Part shown: positions 7,834 through 15,894 of the stretch, in pieces
Position numbering within the stretch: the first letter of the stretch is position 1
Layout of the letters: the number at the start of each line of letters is the position of its first letter
From: Mucilaginibacter oryzae
Lineage (GTDB): Bacteria > Bacteroidota > Bacteroidia > Sphingobacteriales > Sphingobacteriaceae
Reading direction: 5' to 3'
Length of the DNA: 64,000 nt
Assembly (NCBI RefSeq): GCF_003148845.1
Contig: NZ_QGHA01000001.1
Location: 248,001 to 312,000, forward strand
Program-made: the position numbers and the translations under genes
The notes under the pieces: model-generated
Database searches by the model: none
What the model was told of the DNA's origin: nothing
What the model saw: only the letters and a program-made list of their open reading frames with translations

Positions 7834-8190
7834 ATGAAAAAAGAATTCCTGATCGTATGCGCTTTTGTCGCTATTACTGCATTCAGTTTTATTTCGATGG
7901 CAAATATTAACGGCAAGTGGACGGGCGCTTTAAAACTGCCCGACGATAGTGATTTTCCGTTAAGTTATACTTTTAAGGTAGATAGCGGCAGGTTAACCGG
8001 CACTGCGCATGCCCCGCAAGGTGATGTAACTATTACCGATGGTATGATCAATGGCGATAATTTTTCGTTCAGCATCCCCGTACCCGGAGGCACATCGCCA
8101 CATACGGGTAAAGTATACCAGGATTCGTTAAGTATGAACCTGGTTTATAAGGGGCAGCATCTGCATGCAACACTCGTCCGCAGCAATTAG
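7834..8190 (+). CDS. Small secreted protein, paralog 3 of 3
   Basis: 118 residues with a hydrophobic N-terminus (MKKEFLIVCAFVAITAFSF). Mature part: ANINGKWTGALKL, FPLSYTFKVDSGRLTGTA, PQGDVTITDGMINGDNFSF, PHTGKVYQDSLSMNL, then HATLVRSN. It is the most diverged of the three paralogs; YPLLYNF has become FPLSYTF and the final TLKR is TLVR. It is separated from paralog 2 by a strong terminator, so it is probably transcribed on its own. The family is not assigned a function here; a small beta-sheet domain exported to the envelope is the safest description. Confidence 0.78.
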   Translation: MKKEFLIVCAFVAITAFSFISMANINGKWTGALKLPDDSDFPLSYTFKVDSGRLTGTAHAPQGDVTITDGMINGDNFSFSIPVPGGTSPHTGKVYQDSLSMNLVYKGQHLHATLVRSN

Positions 8191-8234
8191 TAACGTTTAT
8201 CGGTAGTGTTTAAAAGTTTATTTTAAATTACACG

Positions 8235-8265
8235 TTGCTTGTTTAGCGCTTTGAGCTTACCTTTG
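8235..8265 (+). promoter_or_regulatory. Bacteroidota-type promoter for the small Cys-rich gene
   Basis: A -33-like TTG (8235-8237) and a -7 box TACCTTTG (8258-8265), 20 bp apart, match the TTTG/TAnnTTTG consensus of the Bacteroidota primary sigma factor. The expected transcription start falls on or beside the ATG at 8270, so the mRNA is probably leaderless. Confidence 0.6.
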
Positions 8266-8269
8266 CGGC

Positions 8270-8641
8270 ATGCTGCAACGTATTACAGCCTATTTACTCA
8301 TCTTTTCGCTGATCACGGCAAACTTTTCGCGTTTTTTTGTTTACGCGGGGTTTGAAATGAACAGGAATTACATTGCTGCGAAGCTTTGCGAAAACAGGGA
8401 CAAGCCCTGGATGCACTGCGATGGCAAATGTTATTTCATGAAAAAGATAAAACAGGCAGAGGACAAGCAGGCCAGCGACGAAAGGCAGTCGCAAAAGAGC
8501 CTCTATCAGGAGGTTTATGTCATCAGTTCAACTGATGTTAAATTCCACTCCAGCCTGTTGCAAGTTATTTCAACCCCTTACCTCAAAACCGTACCGGCCG
8601 ATCGCCCGGTTACGATATTCCGCCCTCCGCAATTAGGATAA
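8270..8641 (+). CDS. Small membrane-anchored Cys-motif protein at the head of a metal-uptake cluster
   Basis: 123 residues. The N-terminal hydrophobic segment (about 4-27) looks like an uncleaved anchor or signal peptide. It is followed by a compact Cys cluster: LCENRDKPWMHCDGKCYF, that is C-x10-C-x3-C. A charged Lys/Glu/Gln segment (FMKKIKQAEDKQASDERQ) and a tail with RPVTIFRPPQ follow. Small proteins with an H-C-x-G-K-C-Y motif recur beside TonB-dependent receptors in Bacteroidota (recollection, not a named family). The Cys/His pattern suggests binding of a soft metal. It precedes a TonB-dependent receptor, a PepSY protein and a heavy-metal-binding lipoprotein, so a role in metal sensing or handover is inferred. 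Confidence 0.65.
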   Translation: MLQRITAYLLIFSLITANFSRFFVYAGFEMNRNYIAAKLCENRDKPWMHCDGKCYFMKKIKQAEDKQASDERQSQKSLYQEVYVISSTDVKFHSSLLQVISTPYLKTVPADRPVTIFRPPQLG

Positions 8642-8737
8642 TCATTTCATTTTTTGGTTTTTGATTGAATGGGATAGGTATGCCCGATGCTTAACGCGCG
8701 TGTAACTTACTAACCTGTTCTGCGCTTCGCCGAACCA

Positions 8738-8910
8738 CCTTCTCTCCTGCTACGCAGCAAAGAGGGTTGGGAAAACACTTTAAAAAACATACTTTAAGAG
8801 ATTCTCCCTCTCCTTTGGGGAGGGCCGGTGTGAGGCTTTATCCTCCTGCCCCTATTTATGCGCAGCATAGAGAGGGGTGACGAGCGCAGCGATGCCAGGG
8901 TGAGTAACCT
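8738..8910. repeat. Cluster of short G+C-rich hairpins upstream of the TonB receptor
   Basis: The gap 8642-8989 contains three hairpins. The first lies around CTCTCCTGCTACGCAGCAAAGAG; the second is CCCTCTCC-TTTG-GGGAGGG; the third is CCCCTATTTATGC...GCATAGAGAGGGG. They match a common style of Bacteroidota intergenic repeat and could attenuate transcription into the receptor gene. No gene is seen here; the open frame extending upstream from 8990 is a repeat artefact. Confidence 0.6.
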
Positions 8911-8989
8911 CTCTGCCCATCAATCAAAATCCGCCGTACCCTACACTACCCATTTTTACACCGGGAGGCAACTCCCGCAATACTATATA

Positions 8990-11347
8990 ATGAAACGATA
9001 TTTAATCCTGATCATACTATTTATACTTACTAACACCCTGACTTACGGGCAAACCACCATAAAAGGAACTGTTACTGATGCCGTTACCCACGAAGCCATT
9101 GCCGGCGCATCCATATGCAAAGCCGATGCCACCAACGGGCAAAAACTGGGCATGACAAATGCCAGGGGGCAGTTCAGCATCAACATCGATGGCGTAACGC
9201 AAATTAAATTTGCCATGGTTGGTTATAATACGCAGATCATCAATGTATCCACCATAAAAGATCAGAGGCTTGATATCGGCCTGGAGCCTTCTACTGTCGA
9301 TCTGCAGCCGGTTGTGGTAACCGCGAGCCGGGAAGGGCAGGCAAGGCAGGATGCACCTATTGCCATCAGCAAAATTAACTCCACCCAAATTAAGGATACT
9401 AAAGCAACCGCGCTTTACCAGTTGCTGAACAAAGTGGCGGGCGTATATATGGTAAACCTTGGCAACGAACAGCATACTATGGCTATCCGTCAGCCCATAA
9501 CCTACAACGCATTGTATCTGTATATGGAAGATGGCTTGCCTATCCGTCCTACGGGCATCTTTAACCACAACTCGTTGTATGAAATCAACATGTCGGGCGT
9601 TAAAGATATTGAGGTGGTAAAAGGCCCGGCCTCATCGCTTTACGGCAGTAACTCCATTGGCGGCGCGGTTAACTTTATTACCCAGGGCCCGCCTACGGGT
9701 TACGCCGGTAACGTATCGGTACAGGGCGACAATTATCACTACCGCCGTGTTGATGCCGATGGTGGTTTTACCCAGGGCAAATTTGGTTTATATGTGGGTG
9801 GATATTTAGCCCACCAGGGCGAAGGCTGGCAGGATTACTCTGCTTTTGATAAGTACTCGGGCAACTTCAAAACCACTTACGATTTTAGCGCGAAAACCAA
9901 ACTCACCACTTCGGCTGCTTACAATTACCTCAATACCCAAACTCCGGGCAGTTTGGATAGCGCACACTTTTATAATCGCAGTTACAGCGCTAACCAACGC
10001 TTTACCTACCGTAAAGTAAAATCATTCCGCGCCAGTACAAGGTTAGACCAGCAATGGAACGATAAGAACAGCACCTTTGTAACCTTATTTTTCCGTCAAA
10101 ACTCTACCGCACAGTTGCCAAGCTACTTCATTTCGGACGTAAGGGATAACAACGGCGTTTACCAAAGCAGCAACGGACAGGTAAATGATCAACGCTTTCA
10201 CAGCTTTGGTTTATTGGCCCAGCACCGGGTTGATTTCGATTTTCTGCATTCGAGGTTAATAGGGGGCGTTTACGTAGATGACAGCCCAAGCTCGTACTAC
10301 GCGCAGTACCTGGATATCACCAAAGATGTTGCCAACAACTACTACACCGGCTTCACCAATACCGGCCGCTATATTGATGATTATAAAATCAAACTGTTTA
10401 ACACAGCCGCGTACGTTCAATACGAGGTTAAACCTACCGAGGCTTTGCGTATTACCGGTGGTTTAAGGTACGATAGGGTTCACTACGATTTTACCAACGG
10501 TATCCCGGCAGGCCAAACCAAATACAAACAACAGGAAACCAATAATTTTAATATTGTTGCTCCCAAACTGGGCCTAACCTACAACTTTGGCGCTAATAAA
10601 GGTATTTACGCCAACTACAGCGTAGGTTTCCAGCCGCCGGAAACAGGCGACTTATACAGTTCGCGCCAGTTAACCCCGCTTAAACAGGCTACTTTTGATA
10701 ATTATGAGGCAGGGGGCTGGTTCGCGGCATTTAATAAGATGCTGTACTTTGAATTGAGTGTTTTTGATCTGGAAGGCCACAACGAGATCATCAGTCAGCT
10801 ATTGCCTGATAATACAACACAAAATCAAAACGCGGGTGCAACCCGCCACCGTGGTATTGAGTACGCTTTAACCCTTGCTCCGGTTAAGGATTTAACTTTC
10901 CGTTTTAGTGGCACCAATGCCCGCCATACTTACGTAGAGTACAGTGAGGTGCGCACCAATTACAGTACCGGTGCCAATACCGTGATTAGCTACAATGGTA
11001 ACCGCATGACTAACGCCCCGGCCTGGATAGCCAACTCCGAGCTTACTTACAAACCACATGATCTGCCAGGTTTCAGGATAGCTACCGAGTGGCAGCACAT
11101 TAACCACTACTTCACCAATCCGGCAAATACCAAAACTTATGGCGGTTATGATATTTATAACTTACGTATGGGTTACGATGTTAAAAGCGGTGCGTTAAAA
11201 CGTGCGGGCATCTGGTTTAATGTGCTTAACTTAACCAACAAGCTGTACGCTACAACAGTAACCGGTAACCAATGGGGCGATACCTATAATGCCGCGCCGC
11301 CGCGTACCTATACCTTAGGTATCAGTTATTCATTTTCAAAATATTGA
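8990..11347 (+). CDS. TonB-dependent outer-membrane receptor (probable metal or siderophore uptake)
   Basis: 785 residues from the ATG at 8990, chosen because it opens the signal peptide MKRYLILIILFILTNTLTYG; upstream codons read through repeat DNA. After a CarboxypepD_reg-like N-terminal domain (TTIKGTVTDAVTHEAIAGA, about residues 20-100) comes a plug (VVVTASREGQ, VKGPASSLYGSNSIGGAVNF) and a 22-strand-type barrel rich in alternating aromatic residues, ending in YTLGISYSFSKY, the usual C-terminal aromatic strand. It imports a ligand across the outer membrane using TonB/ExbBD energy. The following PepSY and heavy-metal-binding genes suggest iron or copper related cargo; the ligand itself is not determined by sequence. 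Confidence 0.9.
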   Translation: MKRYLILIILFILTNTLTYGQTTIKGTVTDAVTHEAIAGASICKADATNGQKLGMTNARGQFSINIDGVTQIKFAMVGYNTQIINVSTIKDQRLDIGLEPSTVDLQPVVVTASREGQARQDAPIAISKINSTQIKDTKATALYQLLNKVAGVYMVNLGNEQHTMAIRQPITYNALYLYMEDGLPIRPTGIFNHNSLYEINMSGVKDIEVVKGPASSLYGSNSIGGAVNFITQGPPTGYAGNVSVQGDNYHYRRVDADGGFTQGKFGLYVGGYLAHQGEGWQDYSAFDKYSGNFKTTYDFSAKTKLTTSAAYNYLNTQTPGSLDSAHFYNRSYSANQRFTYRKVKSFRASTRLDQQWNDKNSTFVTLFFRQNSTAQLPSYFISDVRDNNGVYQSSNGQVNDQRFHSFGLLAQHRVDFDFLHSRLIGGVYVDDSPSSYYAQYLDITKDVANNYYTGFTNTGRYIDDYKIKLFNTAAYVQYEVKPTEALRITGGLRYDRVHYDFTNGIPAGQTKYKQQETNNFNIVAPKLGLTYNFGANKGIYANYSVGFQPPETGDLYSSRQLTPLKQATFDNYEAGGWFAAFNKMLYFELSVFDLEGHNEIISQLLPDNTTQNQNAGATRHRGIEYALTLAPVKDLTFRFSGTNARHTYVEYSEVRTNYSTGANTVISYNGNRMTNAPAWIANSELTYKPHDLPGFRIATEWQHINHYFTNPANTKTYGGYDIYNLRMGYDVKSGALKRAGIWFNVLNLTNKLYATTVTGNQWGDTYNAAPPRTYTLGISYSFSKY

Positions 11348-11349
11348 TC

Positions 11350-12801
11350 ATGGCATCAGCAGCAATAAAAAGCAAATTTTACAAATGGCACAGGTTGCTG
11401 GGGTTAATATCCCTGGTACCGGTGATATTCCTGACACTGAGCGGGTTGTCGCATCCCTTCATGTCAAACTGGTTCAGGCCGTCAATAGCGCAAGAGCTTT
11501 TCAAACCCCTTGCGCAAAACCAGATGAAACCAGCTTTATCTTTACAGCAGGTATTGGATAAAAACGGCATTAGGGCTATCCGCAACTTCGCGCTGGTTAA
11601 CTTTAAGGGCAATACCTTTTACCAGGTTTTAGGGCAGGATAGTGTTTACAATTACTATTCGGCGGGTGATGGTGTTTTGCTAAAGGATGGCGACCGCCTT
11701 TACGCCACCTACCTGGCCCGGTATTTCACGCAGGACTCGACATCAAACATCAAAAAGATCGACTATCAAACCACATTCGACGAGTTTTATCAGCCTATTA
11801 ATCGTTTGCTACCCGTTTGGAAGATCAGCTTTGACCGCCCCGACGGTATGGATGTTTATGTAGAAACCGGCCAAAGCCGTATGGGTACCTTCAATAACAA
11901 TACCCGTAAGGCCTTTTTGTGGACCTTTGAACAGTTCCATACATGGCAGTTTTTAGCCGATATTGGCGGCGATACTTTCCGTAATGTGGTGCTGCTGATA
12001 ATTATGGCGGCGATGCTTTTCGCCCTGCTGAGCGGAATAACCGTTTATGGCCTGTTTTGGAAAAAGTTTAAATCCATCCGCCAAAATCAAAAAGTTAAGG
12101 GTACAGATGACAGGCGTTTTGTTCACCGCTTTCACAGGCAACTGGGGCTTATTGTTTCTTTCGTGATGTTTACCTTTGTTGTAAGTGGCGTATTTCATCT
12201 TGCCGTTAAACTGCATAATACGGAGCACGGCATAACCAATTACGGCGCGGTAATCGAACGGAATGAACTTGGCATTTCCAATTTGCAATTGCCGCTGGCG
12301 GATAGCCTGATCAGCCATATCGGTTTGGTTTCGTTTGCCGACAGCAGCTATTACCAGGTAACAGACACTAAAAAGCAGATTCGCTATTTTAATAGCATAA
12401 GCGGCAAAGAATTAAATAACGGCGACGAACAATATGCCCGTTTTTTGAGCGCTTATTATCATGGCAACAAACACGATACCCAAAAAAACTATGGCAGGAT
12501 CAAGGTGCAACCTATTAAACAGTTTACTGAAGAGTATGGCTTTATTAACAAGCGCCTGCCTGTGCAGCAGGTAAACTATCCCGGTAACCAAAACTGGTAC
12601 ATTGAAACCACCACCTCAAAACTGGCTACAAAAGTTGCAGGTATTGACAGAATAGAGGGCTTTTCTTTTATATTTTTACACAAATACTTTGGCATGACCT
12701 GGGCTGGTAAAAACGTCCGCGATATGGTGAGCATGCTGGCCGCCCTGGGCGTGCTGGTGGTATCAATATTCGGTTTTGCCTCATTCATCAAAAACAAATA
12801 A
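11350..12801 (+). CDS. PepSY-associated membrane protein (possible ferric or cupric reductase-like)
   Basis: 483 residues from the ATG at 11350, two bases after the receptor stop; the TTG six bases earlier overlaps that stop and is less likely. Four membrane segments carry histidines: FYKWHRLLGLISLVPV (N-terminal), FEQFHTWQFLADIGGD with the following helix, HRFHRQLGLIVSFVMF, and FLHKYFGMTWAGK with the last helix. Two periplasmic PepSY-like domains lie between them, each with a YQV-type strand (FYQVLGQDSV, YYQVTDTKKQ). This duplicated layout is typical of PepSY_TM proteins next to siderophore or copper TonB receptors, where a heme-dependent metal reductase role has been proposed. Translational coupling with the receptor is likely. 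Confidence 0.85.
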   Translation: MASAAIKSKFYKWHRLLGLISLVPVIFLTLSGLSHPFMSNWFRPSIAQELFKPLAQNQMKPALSLQQVLDKNGIRAIRNFALVNFKGNTFYQVLGQDSVYNYYSAGDGVLLKDGDRLYATYLARYFTQDSTSNIKKIDYQTTFDEFYQPINRLLPVWKISFDRPDGMDVYVETGQSRMGTFNNNTRKAFLWTFEQFHTWQFLADIGGDTFRNVVLLIIMAAMLFALLSGITVYGLFWKKFKSIRQNQKVKGTDDRRFVHRFHRQLGLIVSFVMFTFVVSGVFHLAVKLHNTEHGITNYGAVIERNELGISNLQLPLADSLISHIGLVSFADSSYYQVTDTKKQIRYFNSISGKELNNGDEQYARFLSAYYHGNKHDTQKNYGRIKVQPIKQFTEEYGFINKRLPVQQVNYPGNQNWYIETTTSKLATKVAGIDRIEGFSFIFLHKYFGMTWAGKNVRDMVSMLAALGVLVVSIFGFASFIKNK

Positions 12802-12808
12802 ACCCGAT

Positions 12809-13030
12809 ATGAAAAAAAACCTCATCCTTTTTGCACTGGCTGCTTTAGCCTTAGGCGCCTGCAACAGTACCGTTAAAAACAAAGAAAAAGCCGATACTAC
12901 CGCCGCCGCCAAAAAGAAAGGGAAATATACATGCACGATGCACCCTGATTTGACCTTTGATAAACCCGGCGATTGCCCTAAATGCGGCATGGCTTTGGTT
13001 GAGCGCGATACTACCACGGATAAAAAGTAA
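12809..13030 (+). CDS. Heavy-metal-binding domain lipoprotein
   Basis: 73 residues from the ATG at 12809. Lipoprotein signal MKKNLILFALAALALGACN with lipidated Cys18, a Lys/Ala/Thr linker, then a heavy-metal-binding (HMBD/YHS-like) motif YTCTMHPDL...GDCPKCGMALVE with Cys, Met, His and CxxC ligands, as found at the N-termini of copper P-type ATPases and CusB-like proteins. It would bind Cu(I) or similar soft metals at the periplasmic or outer membrane face. It starts 8 bp after the PepSY gene, in the same operon as the TonB receptor, and is followed by a short terminator. Confidence 0.88.
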   Translation: MKKNLILFALAALALGACNSTVKNKEKADTTAAAKKKGKYTCTMHPDLTFDKPGDCPKCGMALVERDTTTDKK

Positions 13031-13046
13031 GCCAAAAAGGCTTTTA
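13029..13046 (+). terminator. Short terminator after the metal-uptake operon
   Basis: AAGCC-AAAAA-GGCTT followed by TTAT overlaps the stop codon of the lipoprotein gene. The stem is short (5 bp), so strength is uncertain. Confidence 0.5.
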
Positions 13047-13048
13047 TA

Positions 13049-13160
13049 ACTTGCGCTCGCTTGCAACGAGGGCTTAATATGGGTTTGCGTTTATAACACA
13101 AATTGCGCGATACAATTGCGAAACCACGTTAAGCACTCGTTCTGTAAACGAGCGCAAGAT
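13049..13160. mobile_element. REP/MITE-like palindromic element
   Basis: The left end (13049-13078, ACTTGCGCTCG...ACGAGGGCTTAAT) and right end (13129-13160, TTAAGCACTCG...CGAGCGCAAGAT) are imperfect inverted repeats of about 30 bp. The right end contains its own hairpin, CTCGTT-CTGTA-AACGAG. The centre holds a direct repeat, AATTGCG-CGATAC-AATTGCG. Hairpins at both ends suit mobilisation by a Y1-family (IS200/RAYT-like) transposase in trans; no transposase gene is in the window. Confidence 0.65.
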
Positions 13161-13218
13161 CAATCGCAAGGAAGCGGGTAAAAAGTAAGCTTAACATTTC
13201 GTAGATCATTTTAAAAGT

Positions 13219-13298
13219 GTCATTGCAGAACCAGGTAGTTACATGAGCGGGTGCAGCTCTGACTTTAGCATTACTTCATTTTGCAATGACCTTTTTTT
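13219..13298. repeat. Palindromic GTCATTGCA repeat ending in a T tract
   Basis: GTCATTGCA (13219-13227) pairs with TGCAATGAC (13282-13290), followed by CTTTTTTT. It looks like a miniature inverted-repeat element that could double as a terminator for rightward transcription. With the REP-like element at 13049 it fills the 311-bp gap 13031-13341. Confidence 0.6.
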
Positions 13299-13328
13299 AT
13301 CCGCTATCCTCCTTAACAAATAAATCAC

Positions 13329-13336
13329 TAATTTTG
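13329..13336 (+). promoter_or_regulatory. Possible -7 box TAATTTTG
   Basis: TAATTTTG matches TAnnTTTG and lies five bases before the ATG at 13342. No clear -33 TTTG is visible at the proper distance. Confidence 0.35.
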
Positions 13337-13341
13337 GCCGA

Positions 13342-13635
13342 ATGAAAAAGGTGGAAGTATTGAAATTGATTGACCTGGTTGAAGAGATCAGGAAACTTGA
13401 TGAGCTGATTCAGCAGAGCCGCGCAAAAAAAACTTCCGATTTTGTGATCAACCAATACGAAGCCAAAAAGGTTAAACTGGTGGGTTCTATTATTACTGAA
13501 CTTGCCTCCGCTCCTATCCAATCTGTTGAAAGTTTCCTGCTTGTTCAAAAAATCCTGAACAAGTACTATCCTAACGTTAACGAAGAGGGGCTGCTTAAAG
13601 ATGATGACATCAGCAAAATTGCTGCTGTTATTTAA
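13342..13635 (+). CDS. Small helical hypothetical protein
   Basis: 97 residues, cytoplasmic, highly charged and predicted mostly alpha-helical, with a leucine- and charge-rich coiled-coil-like start (KKVEVLKLIDLVEEIRKLDELIQQSRAKK) and an acidic end (VNEEGLLKDDDISKIAAVI). No enzyme motif, metal site or DNA-binding motif is visible. It is preceded by a -7-like TAATTTTG box five bases before the ATG, so the mRNA could be leaderless. It converges on the DUF3179 gene, whose stop lies only six bases away. Family not recognised. Confidence 0.65.
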   Translation: MKKVEVLKLIDLVEEIRKLDELIQQSRAKKTSDFVINQYEAKKVKLVGSIITELASAPIQSVESFLLVQKILNKYYPNVNEEGLLKDDDISKIAAVI

Positions 13636-13641
13636 TAACCG

Positions 13642-14880
13642 CTATAATAACATATCCAGAAAAGCGGTTTGTTCCAACCCGCCTTCGCCTTTCCAAAAGG
13701 TTGTTTTCGGGTGAAAATGCTTCCATGAATGCCAGTATTCCTGGTAGGCCTGTACTTTGTTTAGCTTTTCGCCTTTTCGCGTACCGGAGATACAAAGCCC
13801 ATCCCAATCCCAAACAGATGCCGTTTCATCGTCGGTAAGCATTCCGTTAGCATTCAGTTTAAAATGAAGGGTTTTGCCTTTTACCATTGTATTCCAGGCA
13901 TGATAGCTCAGGCTGTCTTTTTCAACGCCTATCAATAAAGGCATGTGGTTAACCTCGTCATTCAGCAATCGCTTAATGCGCATATGCCGCCAGTTATAAG
14001 CTTTGGCCTGCCCGTTGATAATTACACCTATAACCCAGCTTTTACGGTTTAAGGAGTCTTTATTTTTAAGCGAACTATCCTTATCTACAGCCTGCACGCG
14101 ATCATAATTTTTCAGGTCGGCATAATCAGCCGTATAAAGTTTATCCGGCTGCAGGATCAGGGTTTCCGGGTGTTTTTGCAACCATGATGACAGGGTAAGC
14201 TGCTCATAGGGCAGTTCGGTTAATTGTTTGCCCTTCAGCTTTCCAGCGGCAGCGCTGCCGGTGGCCTGGTACCACCAGGTTTTGGTACTTTCATCTTCAA
14301 TAATGGCATTGTAATGCCTTGCGCCCACCAAACGGAAATTTTGCCGTACGCCATTAATAACCGGGCTGTAAACCCTGCCTGTGCGACACATGGTACAATA
14401 GGTTATTAACACCGGTTTATTGCCAACCTCATCCTGCAATTTATGATGGTAACCAAGGTATATTAACGGATAAGCTTTAGCAACGCCATTATTAACTACG
14501 CCAATAACCAGGTAGTTTAAAGGCACATGATTGGATAAGCCGGTGGAGAAAACCGGTTTATCGGTTTCTTTAAACATGGTTTCGGCTTTGTACATATAAT
14601 CGGTAATATAAAAGCTGCCTATGCAAAGCATAAATACCGAAGCCTTTACCACCTTTTGTTTAAATGTATTTTTAGCGTAGTATTTAAAAAGGTACCAAAC
14701 AATAAAAAGCAAACCTATAATGCGCAAAGGCATAACCACTTTTTCGAGGTAGTAGCAAAAAGTGATGGCGTTTAAATCCTGGCTACCCGGAAAAGGCATC
14801 AACAGGTAAGCATGCACCAAACCCGGAATCACAAGCAATATGATGCCGGTCCAGAATACCTTAGCGCTATTCCATTTCAT
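13642..14880 (-). CDS. DUF3179 domain membrane protein
   Basis: 412 residues from the ATG at 14880, where a membrane segment begins soon after (WNSAKVFWTGIILLVIPGLV); an ATG 14 codons upstream adds only a basic stretch. Three or four N-terminal membrane helices (about residues 8-110) precede a DUF3179 domain: VNNGVAKAYPLIYLGYHHKL, GNKPVLITYCTMCRTGRVYS and a second INGQAKAYNWRHM with NHMPLLIGV. The conserved Cys pair in TYCTMCRTG could bind metal or form a disulfide. DUF3179 proteins are secreted or membrane-bound and of unknown biochemical function. Monocistronic, with an AT-rich upstream region. Confidence 0.85.
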   Translation of the reverse strand: MKWNSAKVFWTGIILLVIPGLVHAYLLMPFPGSQDLNAITFCYYLEKVVMPLRIIGLLFIVWYLFKYYAKNTFKQKVVKASVFMLCIGSFYITDYMYKAETMFKETDKPVFSTGLSNHVPLNYLVIGVVNNGVAKAYPLIYLGYHHKLQDEVGNKPVLITYCTMCRTGRVYSPVINGVRQNFRLVGARHYNAIIEDESTKTWWYQATGSAAAGKLKGKQLTELPYEQLTLSSWLQKHPETLILQPDKLYTADYADLKNYDRVQAVDKDSSLKNKDSLNRKSWVIGVIINGQAKAYNWRHMRIKRLLNDEVNHMPLLIGVEKDSLSYHAWNTMVKGKTLHFKLNANGMLTDDETASVWDWDGLCISGTRKGEKLNKVQAYQEYWHSWKHFHPKTTFWKGEGGLEQTAFLDMLL

Positions 14881-15069
14881 TTTAGTCGGGTAACTTCGCC
14901 GATGCCTGAGCCTGTGTTTCAATGTTTACAATCGGTTTATAATTTCCTAATTTATAAAATTTTATAAAAACCAATAGCACCTGTAATAAATAGTTGCAAT
15001 TGAATTTTACTTTACCCTTACGTTGATCACAGGCCCTATTCATAAATTTGAATCAACACAAAAAACTGA

Positions 15070-15777
15070 ATGATGAAGGTAGAAATATGGTCGGACGTGA
15101 TGTGCCCGTTTTGTTATATAGGTAAACGAAGATTTGAAAAGGCATTGGCGGGCTTTGAACATAAAGACGAAATTGAGATTGAATGGAAGAGTTTCCAGCT
15201 CAACCCCGATCTGAAAACCAACCCGGATATCAACATTAACCAATACCTTGCCGATATTAAAGGTTTCAGCGTTGATCATGCCGCGCAATTAAACAACCAT
15301 GTTACCCAAATGGCGGCGAATGAAGGGCTCACTTATAACTTCGACAAAGCTATAGTAGCTAACAGCTTTAACGCGCACCGCATGGCCCACCTGGCCAAAC
15401 AGCGCGGTTTGGGTGACGCGGCAGAAGAAGCTCTTTTTAAAGCTTATTTTACCGAAGGCCGCAATATCGATGACATTGAAACGCTTACAGAATTAGGTAT
15501 GGGTTTAGGATTGCCGCCAGAAGAACTTAAGCAAACATTAGCGAGCGACCGGTATGCCGATGATGTGAAACACGATATTGCCGAAGCGCAATACCTTGGT
15601 GTAAGGGGCGTGCCGTTTTTTGTACTTAACCGTAAATATGCGGTATCCGGCGCGCAGGAGCTTCCCGTTTTTAACGATACCCTTACCAAAGCATTTACAG
15701 ACTGGCAACTGGAAAACCCGAAGCCAACTTTTGATACTACGGAAGGCCCATGGTGCGGGCCGGATAGCGATTGCTGA
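15070..15777 (+). CDS. DsbA-family thiol oxidoreductase (FrnE-like)
   Basis: 235 residues without a signal peptide, so probably cytoplasmic. A thioredoxin-fold start (KVEIWSDVMCPFC) places the redox pair at Cys12-Cys15, and the FrnE-type helical insert and cis-Pro motif GVRGVPFFVLNRKYAVSGAQ follow. The C-terminal tail (GPWCGPDSDC) carries two extra cysteines, which may resolve disulfides or bind metal. FrnE-like proteins act as disulfide isomerases or oxidoreductases in stress responses or polyketide biosynthesis; here a stress role is a guess. The ATG at 15070 or 15073 could be used; both are in frame. Confidence 0.88.
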   Translation: MMKVEIWSDVMCPFCYIGKRRFEKALAGFEHKDEIEIEWKSFQLNPDLKTNPDININQYLADIKGFSVDHAAQLNNHVTQMAANEGLTYNFDKAIVANSFNAHRMAHLAKQRGLGDAAEEALFKAYFTEGRNIDDIETLTELGMGLGLPPEELKQTLASDRYADDVKHDIAEAQYLGVRGVPFFVLNRKYAVSGAQELPVFNDTLTKAFTDWQLENPKPTFDTTEGPWCGPDSDC

Positions 15778-15894
15778 TTTTGGCCAGGAAGAAGAGTTTG
15801 GTGACTGACAGCTTCATTTTTTCAACATAATGTACAAGGCGAATAAATTGCTTATATTTAAGCACTTAAAAACTATCGCAATTGGTTTTATCAT

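Noticed and set aside
8858..8989. N-terminal extension of the TonB receptor
   Set aside because: The extra 44 residues read through repeat hairpins and precede a good signal peptide.
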